Assembly: GCA_033026295.1 (NCBI GenBank)
Contig: CM065175.1
Location: forward strand, 21,772,837 to 21,836,836
Length of the DNA: 64,000 bases
Direction: 5' to 3'
From: Channa striata
Taxonomy: Eukaryota > Chordata > Actinopteri > Anabantiformes > Channidae
Shown here: positions 14,701 through 24,784 of the stretch, one piece after another
How the letters are laid out: each line of letters opens with the position of its first letter
How positions within the stretch are numbered: the first letter of the stretch is position 1
The notes under the pieces: model-generated
The model's database searches: none
The model's input: the letters and a program-made list of their open reading frames with translations, nothing else
What the model was told of the DNA's origin: nothing
Position numbers and translations under genes: made by a program

Positions 14701-17700
14701 CCAACACATAGTGCATCTGAATAGCTTTGCAGTAGCACTTAGTGTTCATGTCCTTAAAAGAGAGAGGTTTTTCTGAGAGGTGAGGCTTTTTGTAAATGCA
14801 TGTTTCTTTTTCCAGTGTGAATTTGTACAAAAACTAGTTCAGTATGTTTTGGAGTGCATGGAGTGTGTGCACAGTACTTGTGGGCTACGTGTGTGTTTGT
14901 TTGTGTGTGTGTACGCGAGTGTGTGCCCACTTATGTTTCTGTTAGATGTTAGATTAGTATGAATGTGAGTGTTTATACACATAATCATGAGTACGTGTAG
15001 TGAGACTGCAATGTTGTTTCAGAACCGCACTGTAGCCACGCCCAGCCACGGGGTGTGGGACATGAGGGGAAAGCAGTTCCACACTGGGGTGGAGATCAAG
15101 ATGTGGGCCATAGCCTGCTTCGCCACACAGAGACAGTGTCGGGAAGAAATCCTCAAGTATGTTGGCTGCAGTTTTCCAAATCTGCTGTTGTTTTGATAGA
15201 ACAGGTTAAAAATGTTTTACGTTACTATTCAAAACACATTTTGCCTTTCCTATTAATATTTATGTTAAATAAATCTACAAATTGCAAACTGGTATGAATC
15301 TATTGCAAAATTGACAAGAGAAGCAGTTTTCAGAACGGTGGTTTTTCTACAGCACGCCTAGCCGTGGGCTGATATTCAGAAAACTGGAAAATGTCCTGAT
15401 ACTTGTGTGCACTTGCTGGCATTTAAAGTATTAAGACATAATTTGGTAGCTTTAAAGTTTTCAAAATACAGTTTGAGACACGATGTCAAAGGGGATATGA
15501 AGCATATGAACCTTAGTCTAAACAAGCACACGTGTATTTAGCACCATTTTTATGATTTTTTTTTTCTTTTTTTCTGCTTCATCCTTGTGTAGGGGTTTTA
15601 CAGACCAGTTGCGCAAAATCTCTAAGGATGCTGGGATGCCTATTCAGGGACAACCATGTTTCTGTAAATACGCCCAGGGAGCGGACAGCGTGGAGCCCAT
15701 GTTCAGACACCTGAAGAACACATACGCAGGACTGCAGCTCATCATTGTCATTCTGCCAGGAAAGACTCCCGTCTACGGTTAGAGAACCGCTTAAAAATAA
15801 TAGAAGATTACAGTCTCAAAATATGCTTGTGGTGAAGACAGTGAGTGGTGGTGCAAACATTCCACTTGATACACAGTTGTTTTTTTTAAGTGTATGTTTT
15901 TCTTTGAAAAACAGCGCTGAGCTTTTTTTGATTCCCGTGTGTGTGTGTGTTTTTTTTTAGCGGAGGTTAAGCGTGTGGGAGACACCCTCTTGGGCATGGC
16001 CACTCAGTGTGTTCAGGTGAAAAATGTAGTGAAGACGTCGCCTCAGACCCTTTCCAACCTCTGCCTCAAGATCAATGTGAAGCTGGGAGGTATCAACAAC
16101 ATCCTGGTGCCTCACCAACGGTCAGTCGTGCTCTCATGTCATCATTGTTCCAGATATGCTTTAAAAAAAAAAATGGGCAAAAAAGTGTCACATTTTGTCA
16201 GCGGACACATCTGTCATACACTAGAATATGATATATCTTCTGCTTTGATTCAACAGACCATCAGTATTTCAGCAGCCAGTTATCTTCTTGGGAGCAGACG
16301 TTACACATCCACCTGCTGGAGATGGGAAGAAGCCTTCAATAGCAGCAGTGAGATTCTTCTTCATTCTCCACCTGAAACTTTGTCTTGCTTGATATTTTGA
16401 TCTCTCCCCTCTGCAACCAGTCATCAGTCGCTGCTCGCTGCTCACTGCTCTCTCTCTCTCTCGCTCACCAGGTGGTAGGCAGTATGGATGCCCACCCCAG
16501 TAGATATTGTGCCACTGTGCGGGTCCAGAGGCCCAGGCAGGAGGTCATCCAGGACCTGGCCTCCATGGTGCGGGAGTTGCTCATTCAGTTCTACAAGTCA
16601 ACCCGCTATAAACCCACCCGGATCATTTTCTACAGGGATGGTGTTTCAGAAGGCCAGTTCAGACAGGTCAGATCCTACTTTTTGTAGATATTTGTTTTAT
16701 TTTTACTTATTATACTTTTTACTTGTTTTTTACTTATTTTTGTACTTATTTCAAGAATTGGTTGGACTTGGTGTGAATTGAATACCAGACACCAACCAAA
16801 GGACTGCTGAGTTTGGTCTGCAGATTTGTCTGTACTTTTGTTGGCTATAAATGGGAGTATTAGATATAGTAGATTTGGATCTGTATGAATACCTGAAGGA
16901 TGTGAGTGCTCACAACGGTAGATTTATTTAGAAATACTTTTACAGTGGGGAACAACTTTTCCAATATCTGGTATATGATCAGCAACACGGTAATCCTTTA
17001 GACAAACACTCCGGGAGATGTCACCCCTCCACCTACAACTTGTAATTAAAATGACAGACAAAATATCTGTACCACACAGTGTACAAAGAGCACAGTGTGC
17101 TTTTGTCTCCCTCAGGTGCTGTATTATGAGCTGCTGGCCATCCGTGAGGCCTGTATAAGCCTGGAGAAGGAGTACCAGCCAGGCATCACCTACATAGTCG
17201 TGCAAAAACGCCACCACACACGCCTCTTCTGTGCCGACCGCAACGAGAGAGTGAGTCGCCACTAAACACAAACCCCAGCGTGCACATGCTGACTTTTAGT
17301 ATAACGCTGTGATGTTACCCATTCAAGCCGGTACACTGTGTTATGTGTTAGTCCATATTATGTTTTACGCTGTGTGCCAGTACAGTTAAGTACTTGAAAT
17401 GGGCCTCCTTAATTACCCTTTGTTGTCAATTGGACTGTTCACCCTCCTAACCCCTGTAATTACATTTGATTAAAGCATTAGGGCCCAATGCAAACCGAGA
17501 GCTCGAGAGTGGCACTCAAGGCCCCTAGAGTAAGACTCGGCTAGTAACAACCTTATTTTCAGTGCAAGTGCTCTCATTTGAAGCATTAGGCTCTCTGGGG
17601 CATTAGGCTTTTAATTGGGTGATTTGGAAGCACTTGGTGAACCTTTGCCTGGGTCGGTCCATTCTACTTCTTTTTTTAACAGTTCGAATGTTTTGCTCCT

Positions 17701-18711
17701 GACAGCACTTAGTGGTTTAAAAGTTGTGCGATTCACTGCATTTTACACTTTGTGGTCAGTTGTTTTTGTTTTGATGGTAAAATGGCTAAAAAAAGTCAAA
17801 CGGCATCTGCAGGAAGTAACTGCCCTAATTTTGCCTTTTGTCAGGTTGGACGTAGTGGAAACATTCCTGCTGGTACCACTGTGGATACGGATATCACACA
17901 TCCCTACGAGTTTGACTTTTACCTCTGCAGTCACGCTGGAATACAGGTCAGATCAACCTCTTGTCTTCAAATTTAAATATATTCTTCTCTAATCAAATAT
18001 TACTGTGCTATTATTTCAAATTCATAAAGAAGAAGAATCGTATGACATAGGAGAAAACGCTTCTAATTATTTATTCCTTTTTTTTTTAAATTCTTGTGAT
18101 TGATTTAAGTTGGATAGATGGGATCTTTGTTTTTTCAAGAGATAAAATAAACAGCGACACTTCAGCACAAACTAGCTAGACAGTTTCTCTCAGGTCTAAT
18201 AAGGTGGCGATTAAGGAAAGGATCTTAAATCTAAATCATTTGATTCCGTTTCTCCAGGGCACCAGTCGGCCCTCCCACTACCATGTACTGTGGGATGACA
18301 ATTGTTTTACCGCTGACGAGTTCCAGCTGCTCACCTACCAGTTGTGCCACACCTACGTGCGCTGTACACGCTCAGTCTCCATCCCTGCGCCAGCCTACTA
18401 CGCCCACCTGGTGGCCTTCCGTGCCCGCTACCATCTGGTGGACAAAGAGCATGACAGGTGAGCAGCGTGACAACGGCTGGATGGCACATTTTTTTCATAG
18501 CATTTGCCTCGAGTCACTTGTAGAATGTTGCCCATTTTCTTCCATACGTTTAATTGTTGTTTGTCATGAATCACAACCGAATCCCACCTCTCCACTCTGC
18601 AGCGCTGAGGGCAGCCACGTGTCTGGTCAGAGTAACGGTCGGGACCCCCAGGCGCTGGCCAAAGCTGTTCAGATTCACCACGACACCCTGAGGACCATGT
18701 ACTTCGCCTGA
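5602..18711 (+). CDS. ago3: Argonaute 3 (ago3), coding exons 2-19, overview
   Basis: Argonaute protein that loads a microRNA or siRNA guide and silences complementary mRNA in the cytoplasm (RISC). Coding exons: 5602-5773, 6079-6199, 7194-7402, 8215-8351, 10502-10636, 10742-10829, 11258-11405, 11647-11766, 14227-14349, 15023-15156, 15593-15777, 15961-16120, 16257-16347, 16472-16666, 17116-17250, 17845-17946, 18258-18457, 18603-18711. All have GT donors and AG acceptors, phases match throughout, and there is no stop or frameshift. It is AGO3 rather than AGO1, 2 or 4 because of the start PRRPGYGTMGKPIKLLANC, the extra loop [15 protein letters not shown] in the N domain, and RSANYEADPFVQEFQFKVRD. 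Domain order is N, L1, PAZ, L2, MID, PIWI. Codons for the slicer tetrad are D 16297-16299, E 16574-16576, D 16637-16639 and H 18405-18407. Coding exon 1 (19 nt expected) is not found and should lie upstream. Teleosts can carry ago3a and ago3b; the window does not decide which this is. Confidence 0.97.
6079..6199 (+). CDS. ago3: ago3 exon 3
   Basis: 121 nt, roughly residues 64-104. Reads [20 protein letters not shown] then YDGKKSLYTANPLPVAPTG. This is N-domain sequence with the AGO3-type VTIFGDRRP. The donor is gtgagc at 6200. Confidence 0.95.
6493..6705 (+). repeat. Teleost interspersed repeat in ago3 intron 3
   Basis: Begins acttacatttagcagac, then cgacttacagggtaa, tgtcttgcccaaggaaac and gatcgaaccactgaccctgt. 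These blocks in this order are familiar from a very common fish SINE- or MITE-like repeat. I name no family, as the exact class needs a library match. Confidence 0.7.
7194..7402 (+). CDS. ago3: ago3 exon 4 with the AGO3-specific loop
   Basis: 209 nt, roughly residues 105-174. Starts [20 protein letters not shown] and contains the AGO3-only insertion [20 protein letters not shown]. That insertion makes this exon 27 nt longer than the equivalent in other vertebrate Argonautes. It is the strongest paralogue marker in the gene. Confidence 0.96.
8215..8351 (+). CDS. ago3: ago3 exon 5
   Basis: 137 nt, roughly residues 174-220 ([40 protein letters not shown]). Linker L1 leading to PAZ. SAPEGYD in place of SPPEGYY is AGO3-like. 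The donor is gtgagc at 8352. Confidence 0.96.
8352..10501 (+). other. ago3 intron 5, no gene
   Basis: 2.15-kb intron. It contains a T-rich run at 8848-8868 and a perfect 19-bp tandem duplication at 10051-10088. No exon-like or RNA feature seen. Confidence 0.7.
10051..10088. repeat. Perfect 19-bp tandem duplication
   Basis: cacttgcctggtgatatgt occurs twice without a gap (10051-10069 and 10070-10088), inside ago3 intron 5. Confidence 0.95.
10502..10636 (+). CDS. ago3: ago3 exon 6 (PAZ start)
   Basis: 135 nt, roughly residues 220-265. Start of the PAZ domain, which binds the guide 3' end ([20 protein letters not shown], then [20 protein letters not shown]). The acceptor g is at 10501. Confidence 0.96.
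10742..10829 (+). CDS. ago3: ago3 exon 7 (PAZ)
   Basis: 88 nt, roughly residues 265-294. Reads [20 protein letters not shown] then TRRPASHQT. PAZ core; CGTMRRKYR is the AGO3 form, where other paralogues have CGQMKRKYR. Confidence 0.96.
11258..11405 (+). CDS. ago3: ago3 exon 8 (PAZ end)
   Basis: 148 nt, roughly residues 294-343. Carries [20 protein letters not shown] and the invariant [20 protein letters not shown] at the guide 3'-end pocket. The donor is gtgagc at 11406. Confidence 0.96.
11647..11766 (+). CDS. ago3: ago3 exon 9 (linker L2)
   Basis: 120 nt, phase 0 at both ends, roughly residues 344-383. Reads [20 protein letters not shown] then [20 protein letters not shown]. Identical in character to all vertebrate Argonautes. 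Followed by the 2.46-kb intron 9, the longest complete intron of this gene in the window. Confidence 0.96.
11767..14226 (+). other. ago3 intron 9, no gene
   Basis: 2.46-kb intron, AT-rich between 12.3 and 12.7 kb. Apart from the decayed repeat at 13718-13895 nothing recognisable is seen. An open frame at 13385-13666 has no exon signals. Confidence 0.65.
13718..13895 (+). repeat. Diverged copy of the same teleost repeat in ago3 intron 9
   Basis: acatttagattatctggtca, tatccaaagtgacttgtaag and acagggatcaaagtgattga follow the block order of the repeat at 6493-6705, in the same orientation but much more decayed. Confidence 0.5.
14227..14349 (+). CDS. ago3: ago3 exon 10 (L2/MID)
   Basis: 123 nt, phase 0 at both ends, roughly residues 384-424. 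RSANYEADPFVQEFQFKVRD and MAHVTGRVLPAPMLQYGGR separate AGO3 from AGO1, 2 and 4, whose sequence here differs strongly. Confidence 0.96.
15023..15156 (+). CDS. ago3: ago3 exon 11 (MID start)
   Basis: 134 nt, roughly residues 425-469. NRTVATPSHGVWDMRGKQFH and GVEIKMWAIACFATQRQCRE. Start of the MID domain; FATQRQC is AGO3-specific. Confidence 0.96.
15593..15777 (+). CDS. ago3: ago3 exon 12 (MID)
   Basis: 185 nt, roughly residues 469-531. GFTDQLRKISKDAGMPIQGQ through PGKTPVY. Part of the MID pocket that holds the guide 5' phosphate, including the conserved tyrosine of GKTPVY. The acceptor follows a T-rich tract at 15552-15577. Confidence 0.96.
15961..16120 (+). CDS. ago3: ago3 exon 13 (MID/PIWI)
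   Basis: 160 nt, roughly residues 531-584. AEVKRVGDTLLGMATQCVQV, then KTSPQTLSNLCLKINVKLGG. Contains the conserved Lys and Gln of the 5'-phosphate pocket (K in EVKR, Q in TQC). The donor is gtcagt at 16121. Confidence 0.96.
16257..16347 (+). CDS. ago3: ago3 exon 14 (PIWI, first catalytic Asp)
   Basis: 91 nt, roughly residues 584-614. Reads PSVFQQPVIFLGADVTHPPA then GDGKKPSIAA. The D of GADV (codon 16297-16299) is the first residue of the slicer tetrad. Confidence 0.96.
16472..16666 (+). CDS. ago3: ago3 exon 15 (PIWI, catalytic Glu and second Asp)
   Basis: 195 nt, phase 0, roughly residues 615-679. VVGSMDAHPSRYCATVRVQR. The Glu finger is the E of VRELLIQF (16574-16576); the second catalytic Asp is the D of FYRDGVSEGQF (16637-16639). 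The acceptor follows a CT-rich tract at 16446-16465. Confidence 0.96.
17116..17250 (+). CDS. ago3: ago3 exon 16 (PIWI)
   Basis: 135 nt, phase 0, roughly residues 680-724. VLYYELLAIREACISLEKEY, then GITYIVVQKRHHTRLFCADR. The exon ends NER where human AGO3 has TER, a minor difference. Confidence 0.96.
17845..17946 (+). CDS. ago3: ago3 exon 17 (PIWI)
   Basis: 102 nt, phase 0, roughly residues 725-758. VGRSGNIPAGTTVDTDITHP then YEFDFYLCSHAGIQ. VGRSG and TDITHPYEF are AGO3 forms. Confidence 0.96.
18258..18457 (+). CDS. ago3: ago3 exon 18 (PIWI, catalytic His)
   Basis: 200 nt, roughly residues 759-825. GTSRPSHYHVLWDDNCFTAD and SVSIPAPAYYAHLVAFRARY. The H of YYAHL (18405-18407) completes the slicer tetrad; slicing-inactive AGO1 has R here. 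Confidence 0.96.
18603..18711 (+). CDS. ago3: ago3 exon 19, stop codon
   Basis: 109 nt. AEGSHVSGQSNGRDPQALAK then IHHDTLRTMYFA and TGA at 18709-18711. The C-terminal TMYFA is the usual vertebrate Argonaute end. Confidence 0.97.
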
Positions 18712-19800
18712 GCTACACCAACCCTCCCCAAACCTTTGGCACCCTTATCACTCACTTACACCGACACACACAAACAACCATACACACCTGGCTTGCCAGT
18801 CAAGGAGTCCTCATAGGTGCAAGTCCTGCCCCCCCACACGCCTAGTCAATCCGGACCTGACACTGTGCAGAGGAAAGCAGGGAGGAGGGAGGGGAGGAGG
18901 CACCCCCACACTGGACTGAGGATGCACACGCTGCTTTAAAAACAAACAAGAGAGAAACTCAGCACTATTATGCAATATTAAACCAGCCAACCAGTTTATT
19001 TTGACCGTATCACGCCCCCTGTTCATTGCCCCTCCTCTCTCTTCTTCCCTGTTTGTCTTCTTTACTTGTGGCCTAGTAGCGGTTGTATGTTTTAACTTCT
19101 CTCTTTTTTTGGCACAGTCTTTCCTTTAAGTCCACTAATCTGCTCCTTTGCCATCTACAGTACCTCAAGTCAGTTTGAGCAGCAGCACTTTGACATTCTG
19201 TCAGTTTTCCTGTAGTTTGTTGTTGATCTTCCCCCTTGTTTGAAATGAAGGAGCAGAGAAGGAAGGGTCAGACTTCATAGTTGTTAAATTGGTGTCTGAT
19301 TTCTTTTTGGAATGTAGTTATTTCATCGGACCAGAGGTCCTCCCAGTTGCCACTTTTTCATTTTCCTCTTGTTTCCCCTGTTCTGTGACTTTTCCTCAGT
19401 GTTTGAAATCACCAGTTGTTTGGAGCACCATGATCTTTTGAGCACACTGCCATCTATTGGTGACGGGCTGTTAAAGCCCTTGTCAAGTCCCAACAAGGAA
19501 TTCTTGTCGAATAAGGTTCCAGATACGTTTTGATTTATCATTACCAGTCAGCTGTCACATTTAAACAGGCAGTTTATATTGACTGATATATCAGTTGCAG
19601 CCATCTATTATTTTATTTAAAGTATAACACTGTTTAGACTCTCTGTGAAACATTTTTATGATTCTAACTTTTTAAAAACCATGCTTGTTTTTATTCTTAG
19701 CAGTTGTCACGAATTCATTTCCCTCAGTACTTTATCTCACATTTCCCTCTCCTGAGTTTGAGGTGGTGGTTAAAAGAGATCATGTCAGTGGTTTTCTCTA

Positions 19801-19808
19801 GTGCAATA
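19801..19808 (+). promoter_or_regulatory. Possible miR-25/92 family 8-mer target site
   Basis: gtgcaata is an exact 8-mer seed match for the miR-25/32/92/363/367 family and lies 1.09 kb into the ago3 3' UTR, before the proximal poly(A) signal. One 8-mer can occur by chance. Confidence 0.25.
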
Positions 19809-20174
19809 ATCAGCTGAATCGAAGGGATAAGAATTTTGGGGGACTTTAAAGGACTCAGAAGAATAGTTACAGTTTCACATTTCATTTGAAAGCGAGTGTC
19901 CTCGAAAAGTTTGCTGCGTGCAAGGCACTTTCATGTATCCCTCTCTTGAAATGATTGAAAAGCATGTTTTATTAGTTTGCCCTTGCTGTTGGGCAAAAAT
20001 GGTGCAACTGCAGTTTAGATTTTTTTTTTTTTTGTCATGTTTTACTTGAAGGATTTCATGCGCCTCTGTGGTTTGAGAATACTTTATCATCAGTGGGTAT
20101 AATTTTAGAATTCCTGATTATTGATTTGCTAATGAGGCTGATTTTCTCGATTCCTAAGAATTACCTTTTTGGAG

Positions 20175-20180
20175 AATAAA
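20175..20180 (+). other. Candidate poly(A) signal AATAAA (proximal, ago3)
   Basis: First AATAAA downstream of the ago3 stop, about 1.46 kb into the UTR, in gagAATAAAgctttt. Confidence 0.45.
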
Positions 20181-22213
20181 GCTTTTCACCTGACAGCAAC
20201 AAGGTGGAGTATAAAGGCCATAAAGAGGTAGTATTCAAGTGCCTGGTGGGAGTGTAAGCGTTTGATGGTCAAAAGCTGCATAATTTATTATAAGGGCCCT
20301 ATTTCAGTGGGTAAAAGAATCAAAAAATCTATTCCAACAAACGGACAGTGTAAGACAGTTTGAAGAAAGAAAGTTTCACCTGATGCCTCTTCTCAGCAGC
20401 CGTCTACTGACTTTTCTATACATCTCATTCAGATCATCCTAAGATCAATATATATGTATATATATTGTGTTTGCCTATACAGCAGTGTTAGCTGTTGACT
20501 GCTTCAGAGCAGCATCCAAGCAAAGCAGGCAGAGTTGTCTTTTTGCTTACTATTCACCAGACATGGATCCAGCTGCTATAGTGTGTTTTTGTACCTAAGG
20601 GGTCGGTTTCATTGGCACAGACTCAACCTGGGTTTTTCATTGGATGTCCAAGTCAATGACCAGGTTTAATTCCTGTCCATGTGACCAGCCCAGAGCTGGG
20701 ACTGGCTTCAGAACAAAGCAAGGAGTCAAGTGGTGACCAACCTTTGCAGTAGGAGAACAGCGTACTTGACATCTAGGAAGTGTTTGATCTGGATTTTAGT
20801 CTAGTCGCCACTTATCACCTCTGTGTTGCTGATGACCTGAAGCTTGTCCAGGGGGGTTTGTTTTTAAAAGTTAAATGCACTAAAAGAAGCGTGTGTTTCG
20901 AGACTGAACACAGGCATGGTGCTACTCTGTCTGAATTAGAATCTGAAGCTGAACCTCTTTATGAGCAGGTGGCTAGAGTAGGAAACAGTAAACCTCACTC
21001 ACTGAAGGAAAGGAGAAGTTCCCATCGCTATGGTTGGTACAGGGAGATGTCGGATTTCCCCAAGTAGTTGTGGAACCTGTGGACGGTACAATGGCAGACG
21101 TCCCCTTGGGCGGTGAGGTATAATGTAGAGTCCTGCATCCACTGACTGCCTGTCGCAGGCCAGCCTTCCAGTGTGGAAGCCAGTGGCTTTGAGCCTTCAT
21201 GATTTCACTAATGTCTGAAAGCCTTTTTAAAAGCCAGATTGAAAGTATATTTGTACATTTTAAATTATGTAATGCACACCACTTATTTTTGCTAACAGAA
21301 AAAAAAATGTAGTCTAATTATTAAGTTTAGTAATAAATGTATCATGATAAGTAATGGTTAAAAAGGTATAATAACAAAGTTTTATTGCAATAGACTGTTG
21401 AGTTGTTCTTGTGTCACTGTTTAACGTTTAGTGTGTGTGTGATCAGTGGTGGGGTGTTGAAACTAGTGATGTGTGTTTGGACTGTCATACTGTTATCGAT
21501 AGGGATGTGGACCGCCTCTTGCTTTGATGTTTGGGGGAAAATAAAAAAGCTGCAAGACGTTGAATGCTTATTCCTCTCCTTTTGTTTTATCGAGATGCTC
21601 GTACAATTGAAGGTTTGTGATTAGGGAGAGACTCAAATATTAACATACTGTACTCCAAAAGGCTTTGTATTAACACATCACATCCCTATTGTGACAACGA
21701 ATGGTCGACTAGAAGAAAAGTTGGTGTATATACGTATATATATATTGAGTTTCTGCTCTTGAATGTCCTTGGGTTTTCTTCGTCTGGTGCTGACGCCTGC
21801 TCCTTGTCGAGAGAGAGTGAAAAGGAATAGGCAGGTGGCTTTGAAAGTGTTGTTTATCCATTTCAGGGACATGTGTGATCAAAGAATAACGTAACAAGTG
21901 GTAGTACTTCTCCATTCCTTTGTGTTAAAGCCTCGGGGGATTTACGCTGGATTGCAACTTCTTTTGCTTTCCTCAGACTCTTCTCCTTACCCAAGCCAAT
22001 TCATGCGCTCACAAAGAGTTGGCCTCCCGGTAAATCTGCGATGTGACAAAACCCGTAATCTTATTGTTGCTCTCGTTCCTGTTTGCCCCCAAACATTTAC
22101 TCCCGTGTGTACATTCCACGGTCGTACAATCCCATCCGATCCCCCCGGGAGGCATAAGAAAGATATGAGCTGAAGGACAGTGGGGTGAGAAATGGTGAGA
22201 CCTGTGACTCTTT

Positions 22214-22216
<3 letters not shown>

Positions 22217-22295
<79 letters not shown>
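22217..22295. repeat. (GT)32 followed by (GA)n microsatellite
   Basis: 64 bp of uninterrupted GT (22217-22280), then GA to 22295. Lies in the probable ago3 3' UTR. Confidence 0.95.
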
Positions 22296-23665
22296 TCAGT
22301 GAGAGAAAGATTAGAAGGAATCAAAGCTGGACAGTGAAAGCTTGGTCAGTTCGTGGCAGGTGATGTTGGAAGTTGAACAAGTTGGAAGGTTGATTGTGAG
22401 AATTCGAATCCATTTATTACTTGCTGTCTGTAATGGATGTTCGGTTTGTGTATAGCCTACACTCATAAGGGCAGTCGAACACATGTTTACATAGCAGATG
22501 TGTTTGTCTACCTTAAGACTGAAATGTCATCAGCTCTGCTTCGCAAATGTGAGCTGGCAGAGATGTGACCTTACAAGAGCAAGGTCATGTTGGAATTGAA
22601 TGCTTGAAGGGACACGAAGACGTTATTTGTTTGGCAAATTTTTCCTCAGCAGACGCCTGCGTTACATCGCGGGGTAAATGTCTTGTTTGTCCTTCCAGTT
22701 CTATTAAAATTACTTGTGAGATTGGATTGAAACAAAAGGGTACATTCATCTCACAGCTTGCAGCTACCTGTGGCCTTTGGCTCTCAATTAGGATCATAAC
22801 AATAGAGTCAAGTCTTTTTATGGGGGCTGAAGAACAAACATCTCACCCACAAAACTGCCTGGTGAAGAAAAATAGCTAAAGTTTAACACTTTAAAAGGTC
22901 AGTGTCTCCCTTCTCAAATGAAAGTAAAGGTGTATTCCATTTTGAGTAATCGATCAATATACCTGCTTTTGGTTGCTCTCTATTTGCAGTGGAAGGTAGC
23001 AGTGGAGTGAGAAAAAGTCCACAGAAAGTGCCTTTCCTCTTGATGGTGCTGTAAATTTGAACGATAAAACGTAAACTCAAAGAATCTCCTTTTCAAGAAC
23101 ACATTGCAATGCAGGAACGGCTGCATTTTACACAAGCGCGCGCACACACACTCACACTGAACATACTTGGGTTTTTTTGTAGAGATGGCAATGCAAACTC
23201 CTGTTTCATGTGTTTAGACATTAAGCCTACATAGAAGTAAAATATATGCCAAGTATAGGGTTGTGGTTAAGCTTTCGCTTCTTAGTGCATTTAGTGTCTT
23301 GGACAAACGGTGTCGTTGGTACAGTGGAATGTGGGGTGGTTGGGGGTCATAGCTGACACTAGCGTGGCGTGTGACGCAGCCCAGCCCACGAATGACAAAC
23401 ATAGCACAGCACTTTAGAGACTGCCACTCTCACTCAGACACGTAGCCAAAAGGTTTCAATCTCTGTCCCTCCAGTCCTTCTCCTCCTCCGGAACAGGAGG
23501 AAGAGAGGATCCGAGCCTCGGCGTAAACGAGGAGTCGAAGGGATGTGCAAACGAAGCAGTCGGTCGTTAAAAGTGTGCCTCATGCTCTTGTGACTTTGTT
23601 GTTGGCTCGGTTGAGTCAGCCTGCACTTGGGTGGCGGTTTCCCTCTGGAACAGCAACTCAACACT

Positions 23666-24784
23666 GTTACAGCTAGGGCTGGGTGTCACAATAGGATGTC
23701 AGCACCGCCTGGATTTTTGGCATTGAAATTTTAATTGTCCAGAGCCAGGAAAATAGTGGAATTTTGCACTGACAAATTTATTATGTCTTCGTGAAGGGCA
23801 TTTTTACTAAACATGGCAACAAAAGTAGGTTCTGTGCAAAAGCTTGGGTAGTCCTTCACTTTTCACACATACCTCATTGTTAATTTCATTTAAAACTGAA
23901 TTAATTACCCACCATTAATAATCGCAAAATAAAGAATTCTGTAAAATCATTAAAAATCTTCTCTCCTTTTCTAAACAAGTTAAGAACTCGACTGGAGTTC
24001 TGAACTAATGTGGGGTGAACTAATTGGCTGCATTTAGTTTAGAAAAGCACACGCCTGTTTTTCTGAGATCCGACCATTCAGACTGCACGTCTGAGTGTAA
24101 ACCAATTTGTGTCCACAAAAGTGTCTTGTGGCGAGAAATGGATGAGGGCAATAGTATAAAACTTATCTTTAAAGACTAGAGTAATTCCGGGAGCAGAGTT
24201 GAGGACTTTTCCTAGAGTTGGCTGACTGGCCAAACGTTTCTGAGCAACTGCTCAACACCGTCCCTGCGGTGACAGCAGCAGCAGGGACGGAGAGGGTGAT
24301 CAGGTTAAAGGAAGGACGGGCGCAGCCAACAAAGCTGCGCCGCAGCGAGCCAAAGCGAACAGCCAAGAGTGCCTTGAGTGGAGAGACCTGTAGATGGCAG
24401 TTCACGCACGCCACACATCCAATTCCAAGAGCCTTGAGACGATGTCTTAGGAAGGTTAGAATGAACCACCCAAATCCACACACAGTACGAATCACATACT
24501 GAATGGACGGTGACACTTTTTGTAGAGGAGAACAAAAATTTTAATTTATCACATTATGTGTTATTGCACGTTAATTGGTGGGAAGGTTTTTTTTTTTTTA
24601 TGTTAAATGATCTCTACAGTCCGGGAAAATGTGCAGAAAGTAAAGGAGTACCCAAACTTTATTCAGCTTGAAAAGTCAAAGTCTGTTGTGCAGTAAAGTG
24701 TGTGACAATAGACGGAGAGATGAAACGGACAGAACCAGTGACAGGATGGAATCCGTTGTTACGATGCCCAGCCCTAGTAGCAGC
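23666..24784. mobile_element. hAT-like non-autonomous DNA transposon, 1.1 kb
   Basis: The element body is 23674-24776. The left end starts tagggctgggtgtcac; the right end, read on the other strand, starts tagggctgggcatcgt. This gives terminal inverted repeats with 10 perfect bases and further matches. The flanks gttacagc (23666-23673) and gtagcagc (24777-24784) agree at 6 of 8 positions, as expected of a decayed 8-bp hAT target duplication. No transposase reading frame is recognisable inside, so the copy is non-autonomous. It lies in the ago3 3' UTR or just beyond it. Confidence 0.65.

Noticed and set aside
24169..24516. 115-codon - strand open frame inside the hAT-like element
   Set aside because: No BED finger, DDE or hAT dimerisation motif visible; not a transposase remnant I can support.
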